Origin: Massiliimalia sp050943535
Lineage (GTDB): Bacteria; Bacillota; Clostridia; Oscillospirales; Ruminococcaceae
Assembly (NCBI GenBank): GCA_050943535.1
Contig: JBMNPJ010000001.1
Span: forward strand, 294,728 to 358,727
Length of the DNA: 64,000 nt
Direction of reading: 5' to 3'
Below the pieces are notes generated by a model. The model ran no database searches and was not told the origin of the DNA. It saw only the letters and a program-made list of their open reading frames with translations. Positions 16,343 to 25,453 of the stretch are shown here, one piece after another. The position numbers were made by a program, and so were the translations under genes. The first letter of the stretch is position 1, and each line of letters starts with the position of its first letter.

Positions 16343-16885
16343 TTAGTTAATTTGCTCCGTATAAACTGAAATCGTTATGGGAAATTCAGCTATTCCGGGT
16401 GTTTTATACTCATCAAAATTACCTATAAACGTCAATTGATGGGGAATACTTTGATGCTTATTCGCTTCGAAAGTTCCTGCATTTGAAAATGTGTACTGAT
16501 TACCAGTATTTCCTGAATAGGGCTTTCCATCCAGTTTCATGGTGATTCCGTTAGGTAGTGCTTTATCCAATGTCACCACTACATCATACTGCATAGCCAC
16601 TTCGGATGCGCCATTGGACACACTAAAATTAAATTGATTTGTTACCGTCTTGTCGGCACCATCATCGGGACATTTCAGTTCTATTACTATATTTGAATTG
16701 TGAGAGACAGACACAATTCCTGCTGCCACGCGGGCCTTGTCACTTCCATTTGCTGAGGAAATATAGCTGGAAAAACTTACTCCTGTCCACAATAATGTAC
16801 ACACAATCAGATAGATTAGAGATACAGGAAGCAAAAATGGAAATTTTTGTTTTTTTAACGGTTGGCTTTCCCGTCTTATTCTCAT
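16343..16885 (-). CDS. SipW-dependent-type secreted protein
   Basis: Exported protein of 180 residues. The ATG at 16885 sits one base after the sipW stop, with GGGGAGG inside the sipW end, so the pair is translationally coupled. The leader has a basic N-region (RIRRESQPLKKQK), a hydrophobic core (FPFLLPVSLIYLIVCTLL) and the sequence SSYISSANGSDKARVAAGIV, which shares DKARVA with the 18467-19177 protein and marks SipW-type substrates. The mature part is predicted beta-rich with a cysteine in ELKCPDDG. No cell-wall anchor. Probably a matrix or fibre component; function not established. Confidence 0.75.
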   Translation of the reverse strand: MRIRRESQPLKKQKFPFLLPVSLIYLIVCTLLWTGVSFSSYISSANGSDKARVAAGIVSVSHNSNIVIELKCPDDGADKTVTNQFNFSVSNGASEVAMQYDVVVTLDKALPNGITMKLDGKPYSGNTGNQYTFSNAGTFEANKHQSIPHQLTFIGNFDEYKTPGIAEFPITISVYTEQIN

Positions 16886-16886
16886 G

Positions 16887-17414
16887 TTACAATTCCTCCC
16901 CATCTGTTTGTTCTCTCCGTCTTTGCAAGAAGCAGGGGAGTCCAAGCATTAAAAGACCTGTAAAAATTAGTATTGTTACGCCAAAAGGTGTTTTCAAAAA
17001 AGAAAGAACAGTTCCTATATTGGGAATTACTCCAACAACACGGCCAACAACTGCTTCCGGAGTTACCGTATCCAAGTCTGCGGCATTGTTGGCATCTCCC
17101 TGAGTCACATAGCCTTGATCTGTAATGGCAACAATGCGGTGTGTTGTAAGATTATCCCCATTTTGGAAGGTAATAATGTCGCCTTCCTGATAACCTTTCT
17201 GAACGTGATTGATTATCAAATCGTCCACCGAAAGAGCAGGTTCCATACTGCCGGAGGCCACCACAGCGGCAGAGTAACCGAATATGGTGGGGTGTTCTGT
17301 ATCCATCACGCGATTCATTATCATGAGATATAAATTGCAGGCAAGCAAAAGCACCAGCAAAGCCGTTATTATCATCTGTACAGTGTTTTTAAGATAGTTT
17401 AAGACTTTTTGCAT
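16887..17414 (-). CDS. sipW: SipW-like signal peptidase I (first copy)
   Basis: Membrane signal peptidase of the ER/SipW type, 175 residues. Transmembrane segment at about 9-33, then SGSMEPAL with the nucleophilic serine (about residue 55), and LTTHRIVAI where His replaces the general-base Lys of ordinary type I peptidases. GDANNAADLDTVTPEAVVG is a conserved substrate-pocket region. A second hydrophobic segment near the C-terminus is followed by a basic/acidic tail. The start overlaps the previous gene by 16 bases and the next begins one base after its stop. Expected to process the neighbouring secreted proteins. Confidence 0.9.
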   Translation of the reverse strand: MQKVLNYLKNTVQMIITALLVLLLACNLYLMIMNRVMDTEHPTIFGYSAAVVASGSMEPALSVDDLIINHVQKGYQEGDIITFQNGDNLTTHRIVAITDQGYVTQGDANNAADLDTVTPEAVVGRVVGVIPNIGTVLSFLKTPFGVTILIFTGLLMLGLPCFLQRRREQTDGEEL

Positions 17415-18295
17415 CGCTTTTCCTTTCGTCTGTCCACAATCATCAAAAGAAGAAGTACCCCGCTGATGATGGTCAAAATCAAGTAGAGCATCAAATTGCT
17501 GGAATCTCCTGTCTGAGGAATCTGCGGATATGTATAGGGGTCGTCAGGGTCAGCGGTGTTCGGAACATTGGGGTTTGGGTTTTCCGGATCAGGGTTATCA
17601 GGGGTGTCGGGGGTTTCTGGTTTTTGGGGGTCAGGGCCGCCAGGTTCTCCGCCGCCGGAATCTTCTACCACAACAATGTATAATCCTGCCTGTACTTCAT
17701 CTGCAATGTCCCAAGCCGCCTTGTTTCCAAGAGCGGTATCAATCTGATCCCGCTCATCGCTTTCGTAATATTTCCACAGCCATGTAATGTCAAAATCCTG
17801 CAATTCTTTTGCCCTAACGGTGCCTTTGACAGCCCGTACCACCTGATCTTTGGTGACGCCTTCAGGCAGGGGATAGGTTTGTGTATCGGTAAAAGCAGTA
17901 TCATCCTCTAGGACAGGTTCCACTGGCAGAGTATCTTCATCTTTTATACGATACATGACAGCAATGTATTCAATGGTATTTCCTGCATTGTTTTTCAGCC
18001 GGACAATATTTTTTCCTTCTGTGCCAGGTGCAACCACTTTGTCTCCGTTTTCTGCCTGAACATTTTGATAGGTGCTGTTGAACAAACTCAGCTCTGCCAC
18101 GCCGGTTTTCTCATCCACATGGGTGGCGCTGTCCCAGGTAAGGCTGCCAGTGGTATAGGTGAGAACGTGATTAGGGTTTTCGTTTCTGCCTGCATAGGTG
18201 CGTTCTGCGGCAAAAGGAAGCAAAACTACTGCCAGCAGAAATAAAATGAGCATAACAGGTATCAGCCAATCTTTCTTTTTTATAAAACCATTCAT
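17399..18295 (-). CDS. Surface protein with proline-rich stalk and IPQTG sorting signal
   Basis: Exported 298-residue protein. AGGAGG precedes the ATG. A signal peptide (WLIPVMLILFLLAVVLLPF) leads to a beta-rich head (about 40-210) containing KVVAPGTEGKNIVRLKNNAG, a phrase echoed as EKVVAPGTKG in the 18467-19177 protein. A Pro/Asp/Asn-rich stalk (about 212-255) precedes IPQTGDSS, a membrane helix and a KEKRCKK tail, a sortase-type anchor. No sortase is in the window. Likely the cell-wall-attached partner of the cluster. The shared VAPGT motif is also seen in TasA-like families, so a fibre role is possible but inferred. Confidence 0.8.
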   Translation of the reverse strand: MNGFIKKKDWLIPVMLILFLLAVVLLPFAAERTYAGRNENPNHVLTYTTGSLTWDSATHVDEKTGVAELSLFNSTYQNVQAENGDKVVAPGTEGKNIVRLKNNAGNTIEYIAVMYRIKDEDTLPVEPVLEDDTAFTDTQTYPLPEGVTKDQVVRAVKGTVRAKELQDFDITWLWKYYESDERDQIDTALGNKAAWDIADEVQAGLYIVVVEDSGGGEPGGPDPQKPETPDTPDNPDPENPNPNVPNTADPDDPYTYPQIPQTGDSSNLMLYLILTIISGVLLLLMIVDRRKEKRCKKS

Positions 18296-18339
18296 TCTGA
18301 TTCCTTGCCTCCTGTATTGTTATTGTTTACTATTTTTGC

Positions 18340-18427
18340 CTTGTGTCTGCGTCCTGTTTATGACAGGGCGCAGAGATAAAGCAAAAATTTGTTTGGGCAA
18401 AGCACCCCGGCCAGCCACATGGCCGGG
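18340..18427 (-). other. Two hairpins between surface-protein genes
   Basis: CCCGGCCA/TGGCCGGG (18406-18427) is a perfect 8-base stem, and TCTGCG...CGCAGA (about 18340-18375) forms a second imperfect one. No strong T-run follows, so they may be transcript-processing or partial termination sites that set different levels of the major secreted protein and downstream genes. Confidence 0.5.
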
Positions 18428-18466
18428 ATAAGCCTACCCTTTGTTTTGGTATGTAGAAATAGGAAA

Positions 18467-19177
18467 TTAGTCGATCTGGGTAACGGTGGTTTTGACATTG
18501 ATTTTTATGGTCGGTGCTGAGTCATTCGCCGCATTATCGCCCAGCTTGGTGTCCAGTATGTCATCCTGTTCGGCGGCAGTTCCTTTACTGTTTTCAAATG
18601 GCCACTCCCAAGAGTAAGAGATGTCCTCCCCAATGCCGTTCAAAGATGTACCTGGTGCTACCACCATTGTAGTTGCATCTTCAATAGCTGTTTTAATAGC
18701 ATTCTCAAAGCTGGTTTCACCGCCGGCTGTTGTTTTTGAATAATCTAGTCCATTGATGGTTTGGTCACCAATTTTGAATACCAGTGGACAGTAAAATTCT
18801 TCATCATCAGCAACATTCCAGCTGGAAAGTTCCACATCGGCTGTTGTTTCAATTTTCACTGCTACTTCTGGTGTGCCGGTGATTTCAATGCCACCGAAGG
18901 TACCTTTTGTGCCGGGGGCAACTACCTTTTCAGTTGATTTTACCGAGATGGCATTGTCGCCAGGTATAGTAATATTAAAATTGTCTTTTCCATAAGTTTC
19001 ATGGAATCCATCTCCATCTACAGAGACTACCACACCCCATTTAGCTACCCGGGCTTTGTCTTCGCCTTCGCCTTTACTGACATATTTTGCAAGTGTTCCG
19101 CCTACAAAGCAGAGTGTCATCAGTGTGAGAACCAGCAGGATTCCGCTTGCTCTCATGAGTTTGCTGTTTTGTTTCAT
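18467..19177 (-). CDS. SipW-dependent-type signal peptide protein, probable major secreted subunit
   Basis: Exported protein of 236 residues. The ATG at 19177 follows AAGGAGG. The leader (KLMRASGILLVLTLMTLCFVG) ends in GGTLAKYVSKGEGEDKARVA, the typical SipW-type cleavage region of clostridial TasA-like/camelysin-like proteins. The mature part is predicted beta-rich and repeats VAPGT (EKVVAPGTKG and MVVAPGTSLNG). No membrane anchor. It lies between the two signal peptidase genes, downstream of the second one and followed by hairpins. Best guess is a matrix-fibre subunit; there is no direct proof. Confidence 0.8.
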   Translation of the reverse strand: MKQNSKLMRASGILLVLTLMTLCFVGGTLAKYVSKGEGEDKARVAKWGVVVSVDGDGFHETYGKDNFNITIPGDNAISVKSTEKVVAPGTKGTFGGIEITGTPEVAVKIETTADVELSSWNVADDEEFYCPLVFKIGDQTINGLDYSKTTAGGETSFENAIKTAIEDATTMVVAPGTSLNGIGEDISYSWEWPFENSKGTAAEQDDILDTKLGDNAANDSAPTIKINVKTTVTQID

Positions 19178-19311
19178 TCGAATAAGCCTCCTTATTGTTA
19201 AAATAGTTGGGACAGACTGTGTCCGTCTCAACGTGAGGAAACTGGCCTCACATCTATATCATTGCGGTAGTTGGCGTGTGGCCGCCTTACCTGCATTGAT
19301 ACACCTTGTTA

Positions 19312-19977
19312 TTATTCCGCCAGATCATTTGATTCTGGGGAGGATAACTGATTTTCTCCATTCATGGAGCGTAACCGGGCAAGTTCTGCCTCCATTTCCC
19401 GCACTTTTGTTTTCTCGCGGCTGGCATACCGCTGTCGGCGCAGAATGTCATATATGATAAAAGCCAGCAGGGGAATTCCAATAAACAGCAGCATTCCTAT
19501 AGGCTGCTGCAAAAACAAAACAAAGTCGCCTACCTTGGGGATTCTTGCCCGATATAGGCCAACCAGTTGTTCCTCGGTTACGGTCTCAGTATCTTCAGCC
19601 TGGTTTGCGTCGCCCTTGGTGGTGAAGGTTAGCTTTCCATCTTCATTTTGGGAAACAGCGGTAATCCGATGAGTTACCATGGTTGAACCGTTTAAGTAAG
19701 AAACCACGTCGCCTACTTTCAGGTTCTCGGGTTTTTCTTCTGTTACAAAAATCAGATCTCCCACTTCAATATGATCTTCCGCATCACCGCTCATGGATCC
19801 GGATAAAACTACCATTGGCGTAACCCCAAAAATTGACGGTGGTTTTTCCGGATTCAGGGTGCCCTTAATTAGAATTACCAGATTGCAAATCAGCAGAACA
19901 CTCAGCAAAACAGACAGAACAACTCCGATGCCGATTTTAATTTTTCCAAATTTATTTTTTGTATTGGTCTGTTCCAT
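19312..19977 (-). CDS. sipW: SipW-like signal peptidase I (second copy)
   Basis: Second ER-type signal peptidase, 221 residues from the ATG at 19977 (GGAGGTGTG upstream). Transmembrane segment near residues 15-40, SGSMSGDAEDHIEVGD with the catalytic serine, and MVTHRITAV with His in place of Lys. GDANQAEDTETVTEEQLVG matches the first copy's GDANNAADLDTVTPEAVVG. The C-terminus has another hydrophobic segment and a charged coiled tail (REKTKVREMEAELARLRS) absent from the first copy. First gene of the minus-strand cluster, divergent from a response regulator. Confidence 0.9.
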   Translation of the reverse strand: MEQTNTKNKFGKIKIGIGVVLSVLLSVLLICNLVILIKGTLNPEKPPSIFGVTPMVVLSGSMSGDAEDHIEVGDLIFVTEEKPENLKVGDVVSYLNGSTMVTHRITAVSQNEDGKLTFTTKGDANQAEDTETVTEEQLVGLYRARIPKVGDFVLFLQQPIGMLLFIGIPLLAFIIYDILRRQRYASREKTKVREMEAELARLRSMNGENQLSSPESNDLAE

Positions 19978-20159
19978 TTCACACACCTCCAAATATGATG
20001 AGAAATAGGTTTTATCAAAATATTCTATATTCTGATTGGCGCTGTGTTTTGTTTTTATAGATTCTATCACATTTCAACCTCCTCTGTAAGGTGTTTGCCC
20101 ATGAATTGACGGTTGCTTGATTTTTCCAAAAAACTTTTTGTCCAATCCCATGAAAAAAA

Positions 20160-20168
20160 TGATATAAT
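20160..20168 (+). promoter_or_regulatory. Extended -10 promoter of the response regulator gene
   Basis: TGATATAAT (20160-20168) is an extended -10; the best -35 candidate TTGTCC (20138-20143) is 19 bases upstream, longer than usual. Confidence 0.55.
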
Positions 20169-20211
20169 AACGGTAAAGCAGTCCTCAGAAAGGAAGTGAA
20201 AATCCTTAACA

Positions 20212-20949
20212 ATGATGAAAAAACTTCTGTTTATTGATGATGATATGGATTTTTTGGAAAGCAATCGGCTCTATTTTGAAAAAAAGCAATATGCGGTTTT
20301 TTGCGTGGACAAACCGAAAAATGCGCTGTCTTTATTGTCCGATGTATCCATGGACTGTATTATTCTGGATATTGATATGCCAGACCTTACTGGCTTTGAA
20401 GTCTGTCAAAAGATTCGAAAAATCAGTGCAGCTCCAATTATCTTTCTTTCGGGTTTTTCAGATGTAAAAAACCGTATCGCCAGCTTTCAGGCAGGGGGAG
20501 ATGATTTCCTTGCCAAACCTTATGATATTTTGGAACTGGAATTACGCATTGAAGCGAGAATCCGAAAAAACGAACAGGTCTTTTTTTCGGAAGTTCTGCA
20601 TTTTGGCAGTTTATGTATTGATGAAAGCCGACGTATTATCACATATCATGAAAAAACCGGTGAGTTCTCCGCATTGCAGTTTGACATTGTCGCCCTTTTG
20701 GCCAGAAATCCTGGAAAGGTGTTTTCTTATGAACAGCTTTACGACCAAATCTGGAAAGAACCCATTGTAAAAAGCCGCCACAACTTACAGGTAGCTGTGG
20801 CTACAGTTCGGCAAAAACTAGCGCAGCTGTGTGATGGAAAGCAGTATATACGAACTGTTTCACGTAAAGGATATTATTTTGCTTCAGATGAATCGCAGTC
20901 TCTTGAAACCAGTCAAAGTATAGTAACAGAACCCTGCGAAACAAAATAA
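20212..20949 (+). CDS. OmpR-family response regulator
   Basis: DNA-binding two-component regulator, 245 residues. The receiver has IDDDMD at the N-terminus, phospho-acceptor D53 in ILDIDMPD and K102 in LAKPYD. The C-terminal winged helix (about 130-225) shows the QLYDQIWKEP and VRQKLAQ...VSRKGYYF pattern. No kinase gene follows directly. It is divergent from the sipW cluster and is followed by a terminator, so the broken kinase at 22663-24678 is the nearest candidate partner. The final 18 residues extend past the usual domain end. A role in controlling the adjacent secretion module is inferred from position only. Confidence 0.9.
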   Translation: MMKKLLFIDDDMDFLESNRLYFEKKQYAVFCVDKPKNALSLLSDVSMDCIILDIDMPDLTGFEVCQKIRKISAAPIIFLSGFSDVKNRIASFQAGGDDFLAKPYDILELELRIEARIRKNEQVFFSEVLHFGSLCIDESRRIITYHEKTGEFSALQFDIVALLARNPGKVFSYEQLYDQIWKEPIVKSRHNLQVAVATVRQKLAQLCDGKQYIRTVSRKGYYFASDESQSLETSQSIVTEPCETK

Positions 20950-20950
20950 A

Positions 20951-21002
20951 GGCGAAAAAATACCGGCTTTTACATTGGAGTAAAAGCCGGTATTTTTTCG
21001 CC
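20951..21002. terminator. Bidirectional terminator between regulator and surface protein genes
   Basis: Perfect 23-base arms (20951-20973 and 20980-21002) around ATTGGA, with A6/T6 tracts within the stem. Confidence 0.9.
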
Positions 21003-21007
21003 TATTA

Positions 21008-22630
21008 TCATTTCTTTTTTCGTTTTAAAACACAAAAGGTGACAGAACCAAATAATATACAGATAACGATCGCGGTGCCGAGAATTCTTTCAAAGTTACC
21101 AGTATCACTGGGTTGTTCGCTGGCTGTTTTTGCCGGTTCAGATTCCTCGTCCAAATCCTGTTTTTGTGTGGTATCTTCGCTTTCTTCTGGCTGTGTATCC
21201 GGTGAGGGGGCGTCACTTGGCAGGGAATTACTTTCCTGAGCGGCAGAATCAGTCAGGTTAGATGATTTTTCTGCATTCTCAGTACTACTGTGATTTTCTG
21301 GCTCTGCTGTTACATCTTCTGTTTGTGGAGGGGTATCCGGTTTAGTTTCCGATTGGGAATCAGAAGGGGAATCCGGAGATTGCGGAGTCAAAGGTTTTTC
21401 GGTATCATCCGTTTCCGGCATACCGTTGGGAAGCTGATTTTCTCCTTCGCCGGGGCTGGTTTCACCGCCGCGGCCGCCGTCTATGTCAGCCAGGGTAAAA
21501 ATAAGGTCGTCACTTAATTCCAGTGCGTCGGAATAAAGCGCTGTACCGTCCTCTAAAACCTGAAACAGCCGGTAGTATTTGGGGCGTTGCTGGCCAGTTT
21601 CTGACTGGGCATAGGAAAGTATCCACATAAAGTTTTCGTTTTGCGCTGCTTCAACAGGAGTATAGCCATCTGTGCCTGTAATATCCGCCCAGGTTTCTCC
21701 ATCGTTAGAAGACTGAATAGATACCGTGCCCGGCAAAGGTGTTTCACCATACATAAATACCATTTCATACTGTTGTGTTGGACGCTCCAGATATACATTC
21801 AGGAAAAAGGGGGTTGTCTCAGATTCCCAAACCACAAGGCACAGGGGCATATAATCTCCATATTGGGAATACCCGTCTGAGAATTTGCCCTGCACTAGGG
21901 TTCTTTCCTGTTCAGTGGGGAAGGTGGTATCATCCCAAATAACAGGAACTTCTTCTTCATATTCCTGGTGATCACGGTTTACCAATGACAGCACTTGGTC
22001 AGGAAGCATATCAGCGGTAAAGTCAGCGCCATCGGGTACACGCACAATAGGTAGTTTTTCACAATCATAACGCCAATATGCTGCTGCCGTTGTGGTTTGT
22101 GAAGAGATGATTTGACCAGTACAGGAAAATGCAGGCAGCCCCATACTTTCTTCACTTCCGTATATCAGAAAAGCTCCTTCCTCCTGTATGACAGCGATCC
22201 CGTTTTCACCGGCATCCAAACCAATACTTGTAAGACGCAGTTCTCCGCCGGGATAAATATGCAAAAGTTCCTTTTGACTGCCGTCTCCGCGGATCATTAA
22301 GAATGGCCAAAGATCGAGATATCCCGCTACATAAATGGTATGCCCTTGGGTTTCGATCGTCACTTCTTTGCGGTATCTTCCGTTATTATAAACATAAGTT
22401 TCTTCAGCAGGGACAGTAATGTCCTGGGTCAAAACAATGGTTCCGCCTGTGCTTTGTATTTGGTTCAGTGATGAAGTAAACTCATCAAAAGAAGAAACTT
22501 CTATCTGTTTTTCTTCATCTTGCGCTTGTACATAGGTACAAGGGATCAAAGGGGAGAAAAACGAAACGAACAAAACAATAAAACATATTGCAATAAATTT
22601 ATTGTGCCGCAAAGCCTTCCGGTGCATCAT
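21008..22630 (-). CDS. Large cell-surface protein with acidic stalk and membrane anchor
   Basis: Exported protein of about 540 residues. Start at one of two adjacent ATGs (22630 or 22627), with AAAGGAATTG upstream. Signal peptide (FIAICFIVLFVSFFSPLIP) then a region with repeated beta-strand pattern resembling right-handed beta-helix proteins (GGTIVLTQDITVPAEE, IETQGHTIYVAGY, IYPGGELRLTSIGLD). A long Ser/Pro/Glu/Asp-rich stalk (about 385-505) precedes QPSDTGN, a membrane helix and KRKKK. The sorting motif is not a clean LPxTG. Divergent from a sensor kinase gene, with 32 bases between start codons. Function unknown; adhesion or matrix contact is a guess. Confidence 0.75.
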   Translation of the reverse strand: MMHRKALRHNKFIAICFIVLFVSFFSPLIPCTYVQAQDEEKQIEVSSFDEFTSSLNQIQSTGGTIVLTQDITVPAEETYVYNNGRYRKEVTIETQGHTIYVAGYLDLWPFLMIRGDGSQKELLHIYPGGELRLTSIGLDAGENGIAVIQEEGAFLIYGSEESMGLPAFSCTGQIISSQTTTAAAYWRYDCEKLPIVRVPDGADFTADMLPDQVLSLVNRDHQEYEEEVPVIWDDTTFPTEQERTLVQGKFSDGYSQYGDYMPLCLVVWESETTPFFLNVYLERPTQQYEMVFMYGETPLPGTVSIQSSNDGETWADITGTDGYTPVEAAQNENFMWILSYAQSETGQQRPKYYRLFQVLEDGTALYSDALELSDDLIFTLADIDGGRGGETSPGEGENQLPNGMPETDDTEKPLTPQSPDSPSDSQSETKPDTPPQTEDVTAEPENHSSTENAEKSSNLTDSAAQESNSLPSDAPSPDTQPEESEDTTQKQDLDEESEPAKTASEQPSDTGNFERILGTAIVICILFGSVTFCVLKRKKK

Positions 22631-22662
22631 TGTCAATTCCTTTCAAAGTTATGAGGTGTCGT

Positions 22663-23850
22663 ATGAACAAAATAATTCATTTTCGGTCTGTGATAGCAAT
22701 CTTTATGGCCTGTATCATGGCCTCGGTATTCTTTCACCTGTTGTACCGCTATGATAACAAGTATATCACAGAGATGATGATATCACAAGATAACACCGTC
22801 TTAATACCTGATTCCCAAAATAAAGACGGCACATTGTCCTCAAACGTCACTTGGCTGATACAGGGATGGACTTTTTATCCAGATCAGAGGATTTATCCCG
22901 GAGACACTGCAGGACAGTCAATCCCCATATATATCGGGCAGTACTTTAGTTTTTCCGAGTTTCACGAAGATCAATCTCCTTACGGCACTGGTACATATTT
23001 TTTGAAAATATCTGGAAACGGGAATTATACCATGTTGATTCCGGAAGTGTTTTCCGCCTGTGTTGTATATGTAAACGGCGAACAGATAGCATCTTCTGGT
23101 TGCATTTCGCCCTATCAGCCGTATATAAAAGACTTGGTATTTTCTTTTGCAATAAACGGAGAAACCGAAATTTTGATACAAACGGCCAACTACTCGCACT
23201 ATTATTCCGGCATCACCTATCCTCCTGCGATTGGCAGCAGCGAAGCGATCAACCATCTTATCACCATACGAATGTTATTCTACGGATTTCTCGTTTTCAC
23301 TTCACTTGCACTGGCGCTGTTTGCTGCTGTGATATGGTGCGGTACCAAGAAAAGCAGGGCTTCCAGCGAAAACTTCTGGCTGGGAATCCTGGGATTATCT
23401 TTCTCTCTGAGGGTATGTTATCCGTTTATACACACACTGGGAATCTCCAGTGGGAATCTGGCATACATACTGGAAACCACCATGGCGTCATTTGGATTAT
23501 TCTGTATTGTGCGTACGGTTTCCCTCATTTGTCTAAAAACAGACTCCTTCCTGGACCGTATCCTGAAGGGCATCACCGGTGGATTTGTTGTGGTAGGATT
23601 TATGTTTTCTGCATTCATGGTCAAGTATCTCCCAGGATTTGTACCAGTCTACGGCCAGATACTGTATTGGTATAAAGTGCTGATTGCTGCTGCAATGAGT
23701 TTGCTTTTAGTCCGTCAGCTTGTGAAAGAAAAATCGGGACAAGCACTTCTTTTGCTTGCCGGGCTGCTCATATATTCCGTTTCTCTTATATCCCATGCGC
23801 TGTGTCTTGGACATTTTGAACCTGCTTATACAGGTTGGTTTGAAGAGTAG
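22663..23850 (+). pseudogene. Sensor histidine kinase, N-terminal half, cut by in-frame TAG
   Basis: Sensor part of a kinase broken by TAG at 23848-23850. The ATG at 22663 has GAGGTG upstream. One membrane helix, an extracellular domain of about 170 residues (GWTFYPDQRIYPGD; ISGNGNYTMLIPEVFSACVVYVNGEQIASSG, here quoted in parts, resembles the DISM sensor fold) and then about seven membrane helices from residue 205 on. The frame continues after the stop into the last helix (GTYILILCFAVRMVL) and the kinase domain without any shift. So a 7TM-DISM-type kinase of about 671 residues is split by one codon. Mutation, suppression or sequencing error are all possible. Confidence 0.8.
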
Positions 23851-23862
23851 GGTACATATATT

Positions 23863-24678
23863 TTGATTTTGTGCTTTGCTGTCCGTATGGTTTTGAGAAA
23901 TATGGAAATCATCCGTGAGAACCAACATTTAAATGAACACTTGCAGGAAGAGATCGCACATAAAACCGAATCACTTTCTAAACTTTTGGAAGAAAGAAGA
24001 ATGCTTTTATCCGGGTTTGCCCATGATCTTAAAACCCCAATCACATCCATTACAACGTTTACACGGCTTGTAGAGCTTGATAACACGCAGCTGGATGAAG
24101 AATCCCGGCAATATCTGGATATTATTCGGCGAAAAACAAAAGAGATACAGGAACAGCTCAGCACAATCAATGAATTTACTCAAATTGACTCTGCGCCGTC
24201 AGTTTTTGAACCGCTTGATCTGTGTTTGCTTCTGCGTGATTTTTATGTCAAAAACAAACCAGATATCAATGTCAGTGGGATATCATTTGAACTTTTGACG
24301 AAAGACGATGAACCTGTTATGGTATATGGCGATCCTAGAAAACTTATAAGTGTACTGCAAAATCTTGTGTTTAATGCGGTAAGTTTCACACCTGAAGGAG
24401 GGACTATCCGCCTTTTCCTTGGTAAAGAACAAGAAACGGTGATATTGCGTGTAGAAGATACTGGTGCTGGAATATCTGAAAATGATATTCCTCATATATT
24501 CGACCGCCTTTTTACGCATCGAATCAATAATGAAGGGAACGGATTGGGTCTTTTTATAGTAAAATCTATTATTACCGAGCACAGAGGAACCATTGAAGTC
24601 GATTCTGCCTTGGGAAAAGGTACTGTTTTTACCATTAAGATGCCAATTATATCATCAACACATCAGGAAAAAGAATGA
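23863..24678 (+). pseudogene. Sensor histidine kinase, C-terminal half (HisKA-HATPase)
   Basis: Same frame as the upstream half, separated only by TAG and four codons; internal start codons (TTG 23863 and ATG later) exist but no clear Shine-Dalgarno is seen. It carries the end of the membrane domain, a coiled linker, the H box GFAHDLKTPI (H54 of this piece), N box LVFNAVSFTPEGG, G1 VEDTGAGIS, F box and G2 GNGLGLFIVKSI, so all catalytic motifs are intact. On its own it would be a nearly soluble kinase with one helix. It is probably the former partner of the 20212-20949 regulator. Confidence 0.8.
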
Positions 24679-24775
24679 CAACCTATCTTTTCAATAGAGT
24701 AACGCATGCTTTTTCTTGTATTCCTTTCAAAAAAGAAATATAATAGAATCAATTATGAAGGGAAGGACAGCAAGT

Positions 24776-25453
24776 ATGGAGCAAATTTTGATGATAGAGG
24801 ATGACAAAGGTCTGAGCCAGGGACTTTGCAAAGCGTTAAAAATGGATAATAGACAGATTATTTCCTGCGGTAACCTGAAATCCGGCAGAGAACAGCTTCT
24901 CTGTCAGACACCGGATTTGATTTTGCTGGATTTAAATCTTCCAGACGGAAATGGGCTTACCTTGCTGCGTGAAATGAGAGCACAGTCAGATAAACCGCCA
25001 ATTATCCTGTTAACAGCCAACGACACGGATGAGGATGTAGTAACCGGATTGGAACAAGGAGCGGACGACTATATTACAAAACCATTTTCTTTGGCGGTGC
25101 TTCGTGCAAGAGTCAATACTCAGCTTCGAAAGGGGAAAGAGACTGCGGCAGAATCAGCAGTACAAATGGGCTTGTATTTGTTTGATTTTGTCCATCAACG
25201 GTTTTGTGTGGGCGACACCCCGGTGGAATTGAGTAAAACCGAACAGAAATTACTTCGCCTATTGGTGGAAAACCGGGGACGCACCATGGAGCGTGCAGTG
25301 CTCATTGATAGAATCTGGACAGACGGTGCTGAATATGTGGATGAAAATGCATTGTCAGTAACAGTTAAGCGATTGCGGGATAAATTAAATGCACAGGATA
25401 AAATTAAAACAGTTTATGGGATTGGATATCAGTGGGTGAACGATCATGAATAA
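24776..25453 (+). CDS. OmpR-family response regulator of a peptide-stress system
   Basis: Response regulator of 225 residues; the ATG at 24776 follows GGAAGGA, better than the ORF's upstream codons. Receiver with IEDDKG, phospho-acceptor D52 (LLDLNLPDG) and K102 (ITKPFS), then a winged-helix DNA-binding domain (LSKTEQKLLRLLVENRG; VKRLRDKL...YGIGYQW). It overlaps the kinase gene that follows by 8 bases. The next operon encodes an ABC exporter, the arrangement of Bce/Van-type antibiotic-sensing modules, so it probably activates that promoter through the repeats at 26348-26417. Confidence 0.92.
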   Translation: MEQILMIEDDKGLSQGLCKALKMDNRQIISCGNLKSGREQLLCQTPDLILLDLNLPDGNGLTLLREMRAQSDKPPIILLTANDTDEDVVTGLEQGADDYITKPFSLAVLRARVNTQLRKGKETAAESAVQMGLYLFDFVHQRFCVGDTPVELSKTEQKLLRLLVENRGRTMERAVLIDRIWTDGAEYVDENALSVTVKRLRDKLNAQDKIKTVYGIGYQWVNDHE

